Shown one piece after another: positions 23,315-26,650 of a stretch of 26,650 nucleotides of DNA (its first letter is position 1; each line of letters begins with the position of its first letter). Below the pieces are notes generated by a model. That model worked only from the letters and a program-made list of their open reading frames with translations. It ran no database searches and was not told where the DNA came from. The DNA comes from Oehlia diaphana (Eukaryota > Glomeromycota > Glomeromycetes > Glomerales > Glomeraceae): contig QZLH01000785.1 of assembly GCA_003833135.1 (NCBI GenBank), positions 18,810 to 45,459 on the forward strand, written 5' to 3'. Made by a program: the position numbers and the translations under genes.

Positions 23315-23351
23315 CTAGGCTTCCTAAAAGGACCTAGATGGTCCCCGATTT
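23301..23351. repeat. Perfect hairpin with 19-bp arms
   Basis: Left arm 23301-23319 is AAATCGGGGACCATCTAGG; right arm 23333-23351 is its exact reverse complement. The 13-nt loop CTTCCTAAAAGGA can itself pair TCCT with AGGA. A run of T follows directly (23349-23356). It overlaps the 5' edge of the retrotransposon remnant. It could be a transposon end, a solo palindromic repeat or a structured-RNA relic. Confidence 0.9.
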
Positions 23352-23416
23352 TTTTTATTTATTTTTGCAGGGTGCCCGATTGGTAATTATAAAATGGCCC
23401 CAATCGTGCAGAATAA

Positions 23417-23522
23417 GGTTATCAATAAGGTACCTATTCATTCACAACTGGATATCAATAGGATTGACCTTATTGTTATCCAGTTTTTTTTATTTACTTG
23501 TTAGATTAACCTATTGTTATCC
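23417..23522. repeat. Cluster of four inverted/direct copies of a GGATAACAATAAGG-like motif
   Basis: Two forward variants occur at 23417-23430 (GGTTATCAATAAGG) and 23450-23462 (GGATATCAATAGG), and two reverse variants at 23468-23481 (CCTTATTGTTATCC) and 23510-23522 (CCTATTGTTATCC). The last two sit in a diverged direct duplication of about 40 bp (23462-23540). The cluster can fold into alternative stems. Its nature is unknown; remains of a repeat element are likely. Confidence 0.6.
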
Positions 23523-23865
23523 ATTTTTCTTATTTAGTAGCTTACCGATTGATGTCATTTTGGTTAATTGTATCAATATATACACATAATTTATTAAAAA
23601 GTAATCAATAGGCTATATCTGATTGTAAAAAAATTAAAATATAAAATCAATACATGCTTTCGATTGATTCCAAATTGCTACTTAATTTATCAATTTATTA
23701 TATCAGATTTATATTACACGCAATTAATTAATTTCAATTTATTATATATTATTAGATGTAAAATTAGCAAAATATTTGTAATATTAATACTAGTCTAAAA
23801 TATTCTATATGACTAATATATTATGATAATTAATTAAATTTTATATAAGAATTTTAATAAGAATT
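23523..23865. other. AT-rich spacer without genes
   Basis: Very AT-rich sequence with runs such as AATTAATTA. I see no coding sequence, RNA gene or clear repeat beyond the tail of the preceding motif cluster. Confidence 0.6.
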
Positions 23866-23880
23866 TTATTTGACATTATG

Positions 23881-24006
23881 GATCCCTTCAACCGATTTTG
23901 GTTTCTTTCTTGAATGGTGTCCAATATCATCATCATCATCATAGATCCCTTCAACTGATTTTGGTTTCTTTCTTGAATGGTGTCCAATATTATCATCATT
24001 ATCATT
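23881..24006. repeat. 63-bp tandem repeat, two copies (21 codons)
   Basis: Units 23881-23943 and 23944-24006 start GATCCCTTCAACCGATTTTG and GATCCCTTCAACTGATTTTG and each end in a (CAT)n-like tract. On the minus strand each encodes IGHHSRKKPKSVEGI with an Asp-rich spacer. The period is an exact number of codons, consistent with duplication in a once-coding sequence. Confidence 0.9.
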
Positions 24007-25082
24007 TTCTCTATATTTCTTTAACTTCCCGATTATAATCGATAACATCGATCCTTTGTATCCAGATCTCGTCCATCAAGGTGCGTTTAATGGAGCAGTT
24101 TCCTCCCCCAGAACATGCTGAGAATTATCAAAAATTCGTTTTCGTCTTCTTTTATCAACTATTTGCTGATAAAATAATATGTCCAAATAGTTTTTTAAAA
24201 ACATTCGCAACTAAAAAATACAATCGGATTATCAAAGTAGCTAATATAATGTACAATTTGCGAAAATTATTTACTTATGCAATCGCTTCTTCACTTGAAT
24301 CATTATCCGAATCAACTTCAGACTCCTCTGGACTATGATACGCATTTTCTAACATGATTGGATTGAGTTCCGATTTCTTTAACTTTGAAACAATTGGATC
24401 GTCTAATAGTTGTAAATGTCTGACCATGTTCATTCATCTTATTCATTTCTATTCTCTCAATTTTAATGGCTAATTAGCTAATGTTTCATAAATAAATTCA
24501 ATTAATATAATATTACCTTGCTTCAGCGTGAATTGCCATGTTTTCTTTTGGTTTCTTCAGTTCGCTCAGATTCAGATTTCTCTTTTTTTAATAAATCTTC
24601 TCTCTGATGGTAGTGGCGCTGATGAATTATTTTGTATAGCACGCCTTCGCTAACTGGATACGTATTAGTATCTAACACTTTGAATAGAGCGGGAATGATT
24701 ATTTTCGTTACCAGATCCTTCTGCGACTCGAAAGTTTTATTGATGTCGAGTTGACTGCCTGTAGGTATTCGTTTGATATTCCATTTTACTTCTCACTAAA
24801 TATTTATTTGTATTAGTTTCATGTATTTTAATAAATTCAAAATTAAATAATTACTTACACGCAAGTTATCTTTCGTATCTTTTAGTAATTCTGTTAAACT
24901 GTGATAAGTTACTTTCTTGGGAGCAGCTGGACTAGAATCAGTTTCCAATCCGCTAGTTCTCTCTGAACTTGAATTTGACTGAGAATCTGATCGAGAAGTT
25001 GATTGTTTTTGTTTTCTTTGCTTCTTAGACTTCTTAGATTTGGATTTCTTTTTGCTATTCTTGCTATTTTTTTTTAGTTGGT

Positions 25083-25800
25083 GGCTTTCATCATCAGAAG
25101 AAACGACCTCAGTAGATTTATTAGAAGCTTTAATGGAAGATGATTTCTTAGACTTCTCGGGTATCTTGGATTTCTTTTTACTTGGTTGATGATCTTTTTT
25201 ACCACTCTTATCATCAGAAGAAATAAATCTGGTGGGTTTATTCCTAAAATCTTTAATAAATAATGATGATGATGTATCCTGGAGTTTAGCGCTCGATTTT
25301 GATACCTTTGATGTTTACTCTTTACCGCTTTCATCATCACAAATCCGGTGGGTTTGTTCCTGGAATCTTTAATAAATAATGATGATGATATATCCTGAAG
25401 TTTGGTGCTCGATTCTGGTACCTTTGATGTTTGCTCTTTACCACTCTCATCATCAGAAGAAACAAATCTGGTGGGTTTGTTGGAAGCTTTAATAGATAAT
25501 GATGATGTATCCTGAAATTTAGTATTTAATTCTGATATCTTTGATGTTTGCTCTTTTTTACCGCTCTCATTACTATAAGAAAAAACAATTTCAGTGGGTT
25601 TGTTTGAAACTTTAATGGATGATGATGATGTATCCTGGAGTTTAACGCTTGATTCTGATATCTTTGATGTTTGCTCTTTACCGCTCTCATTACTATCAGA
25701 AGAAACAATTTCAGTAGGTATGTTGGAAGCTTTAATGAATGATGACAATGTATCCTAGAGTTTGGCGCTCGATTCTGACATCTTAGTTTGATTATCTTTA
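25083..25800 (-). repeat. ~120-bp coding tandem repeats, about six units
   Basis: The anchor ACC(G/A)CTCTCATCATCAGAAG-type sequence recurs near 25202, 25324, 25441, 25561 and 25681, with a diverged copy near 25083. Spacing is 117-122 bp. Each unit encodes about 40 residues of the pattern SSDxESGKEQTSKxSESS, KLQDTSSSS, IKASNKPTEIV on the minus strand. The unit near 25324 carries the 7-nt deletion and a nonsense codon. Each unit also contains a short (GAT)n tract. Confidence 0.85.
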
Positions 25801-25904
25801 TCATATTTCCTCAAACATTCTAGCAAATATGTCAACCGATTGCTTTCACTAGTAGAAATTTTTGAATTTTTTTCTTAAATGAAAAATTGGTAAATAGTTA
25901 GTTT

Positions 25905-26146
25905 GTTAAATAGTTTCATGTCGTTAATGAATAGACGATAAAATTGTTGAAGTTTCGTTAAATACTCAGATAATTATTAACAAAACAGATGAAAAAGCGT
26001 TAAATAGTTTCATATCGTTAACAAATAAATGATAAAATTATTGAGGTTTCGTTAAATACTCAGATAATCGTTAATAAACAGACGAAAAAGCGTTAAATAG
26101 TTTCATATCATTAACAAATAGATGATAAAATTGTTGAGGTTTCGTA
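25905..26146. repeat. 93-94-bp minisatellite, about 2.6 copies
   Basis: Copies begin GTTAAATAGTTTCAT at 25905, 25999 and 26092; the third is truncated after about 55 bp. They share ATGATAAAATTGTTGAGG-like and TTAAATACTCAGATAAT blocks with scattered substitutions. If the splice sites proposed for the pseudogene are right (donor 26202/26201, acceptor AAG ending at 25874), the array lies wholly within an intron. Confidence 0.9.
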
Positions 26147-26459
26147 ATTATACATAAATATGTTACACAGTATAGAATATAACTGATTGGAATGAAGCTT
26201 ACCAATTTTGTAGGCATACTCCAATTCAGGGGGCAAAACCAAATGGAATGAACCATTCTTCCTTTCATTGGTATGACTTTGGGTGCGACTTTTGGTATTT
26301 GATCTGGTATGGCTTCTGCCAGTTCGATGATGTGATCTGGTTCAGCTTCTGCTAGTTTGACGACTTTTAGTATGTGATCTGATATGGCTTCTGCCTAGGG
26401 TTCTGATTGGTACAGTTTGATTTCAGTTTGAGTCATACCAAAACTGAAACTGAATTTCA

Positions 26460-26544
26460 GTATCAGTAATCGATAATTTACCAAATTTTCGATATCGGTA
26501 AACTGTATAATCGAAACCGGCCAGTAATTATCGATTACTGATAC
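26460..26544. repeat. Fold-back repeat with perfect 19-bp arms
   Basis: Left arm 26460-26478 (GTATCAGTAATCGATAATT) and right arm 26526-26544 are exact reverse complements, separated by 47 nt. Flanking and internal sequence is rich in related short motifs (TTTACC, CGATATCGG, CAGTTT), including CAGTTTGATTTCAGTTTG near 26410-26428 and CAAAACTGAAACTG near 26441-26454. This looks like part of a MITE or other fold-back element. Boundaries are not defined. Confidence 0.85.
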
Positions 26545-26650
26545 CAATTTACCGAATTTACTACTCCTCGATGTATTTATTACAAAACCTATATAAAAAA
26601 TAACTATCAAATAAACAAATATAAGATTGAGATCCTTGGATTTAGTATAC
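26545..26650. other. Right-edge sequence, nothing identified
   Basis: About 100 bases of AT-rich sequence after the fold-back repeat. No gene, RNA or clear signal is visible, and any feature here would be cut by the window edge. Confidence 0.5.

Larger units (their letters stand above)
23866..26394 (-). pseudogene. Multi-exon pseudogene of a Ser/Lys-rich repeat protein (unknown family)
   Basis: Segments in consistent frame and splice phase outline a broken gene. About 26394-26203: RS/HT-rich repeats, then NERKNGSFHLVLPPELEYAY, donor GTAAGC. 25873-24859: ESNRLTYLLECLRKYDKDNQ, then about six units of 40 residues (KLQDTSSSSIKVSNKPTEIV type), a KKSKSKKSKKQRK tract, donor GTAAGT. 24795-24517: VKWNIKRIPTGSQLDINKTF through IIHQRHYHQREDLLKKEK, donor GTAATA. 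About 24434-24280: RHLQLLDDPIVSKLKKSELN and acidic NDSSEEA. About 24220-23866: FYQQIVDKRRRKRIF, WTRSGYKG and a duplicated 21-residue unit. Lesions: TGA about 26340, TAG 25757-25755, a 7-nt deletion at 25338/25339, TAA 25317-25315, TGA 24795-24793, TGA 24525-24523 and TGA 24078-24076. I do not recognise a function; similar proteins may be an expanded family in glomeromycotan genomes (recollection). Exon limits are approximate and the 5' end is not established. Confidence 0.6.

Noticed and set aside
24081..24338. 85-codon plus-strand frame
   Set aside because: It is antisense to pseudogene segments whose minus-strand reading gives consistent splice phases and motifs.
25905..26146. Possible CRISPR array
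   Set aside because: Direct repeats are 93-94 bp with no distinct spacers and diverged units, in a eukaryotic intron-like context; it is a minisatellite.
1..26650. A functional gene cluster linking PARG, nucleoporin, CLU1 and SNT1
   Set aside because: The genes belong to unrelated housekeeping processes, lie in mixed orientations and show no shared regulatory sequence that I can see.

Overview
The window looks like nuclear DNA of a very AT-rich filamentous fungus, most likely an early-diverging arbuscular mycorrhizal fungus (Glomeromycotina, Rhizophagus-like). Evidence: short introns (about 60-130 nt) with GTAAGT-type donors, A/T-biased codons, poly-A/poly-T-rich spacers, fungal-type SNT1 and CLU1 genes, and repeat-rich flanks. 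The species is an inference; no sequence here is diagnostic.

Layout. 1-1180 is AT-rich spacer with a 71-bp tandem duplication and a MITE-like inverted-repeat element. 1181-2524 (-) is an intronless poly(ADP-ribose) glycohydrolase-like gene with a degenerate active-site signature. It diverges from a five-exon tetraspan membrane protein gene (2707-3701, +) that has a GC-AG intron and a PPxY tail. 4062-9685 (+) is a two-exon gene for a large alpha-helical nucleoporin, best matched to NUP188. Convergent to it is an 18-exon CLU1 (clustered mitochondria) gene (10104-14967, -). CLU1 shares a divergent promoter with a four-exon SNT1/NCoR-like corepressor gene (15327-21391, +), which carries a MITE-like inverted repeat in its third intron.

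From 21392 on the window is gene-poor and repeat-rich. It holds a 5'-truncated, decayed non-LTR retrotransposon with a visible poly(A) tail (22469-23314, -), a perfect 19-bp-arm hairpin, a cluster of short inverted/direct motifs, and a multi-exon pseudogene (about 23866-26394, -) containing 120-bp coding repeats, a 93-94-bp minisatellite in a likely intron, a 7-nt deletion and several nonsense codons. A 19-bp-arm fold-back repeat lies near the right edge.

The five intact genes are housekeeping or chromatin genes with no evident shared pathway; their adjacency looks like ordinary eukaryotic gene order. I found no operon, CRISPR array, rRNA or tRNA and no clear new multi-gene system. The best leads are the altered PARG-like catalytic loop, the C-to-T nonsense changes visible inside the pseudogene repeats, and the intronic MITE-like element. 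All exon joins were deduced by eye from reading frame, splice sites and family resemblance; no alignment or transcript data were used.
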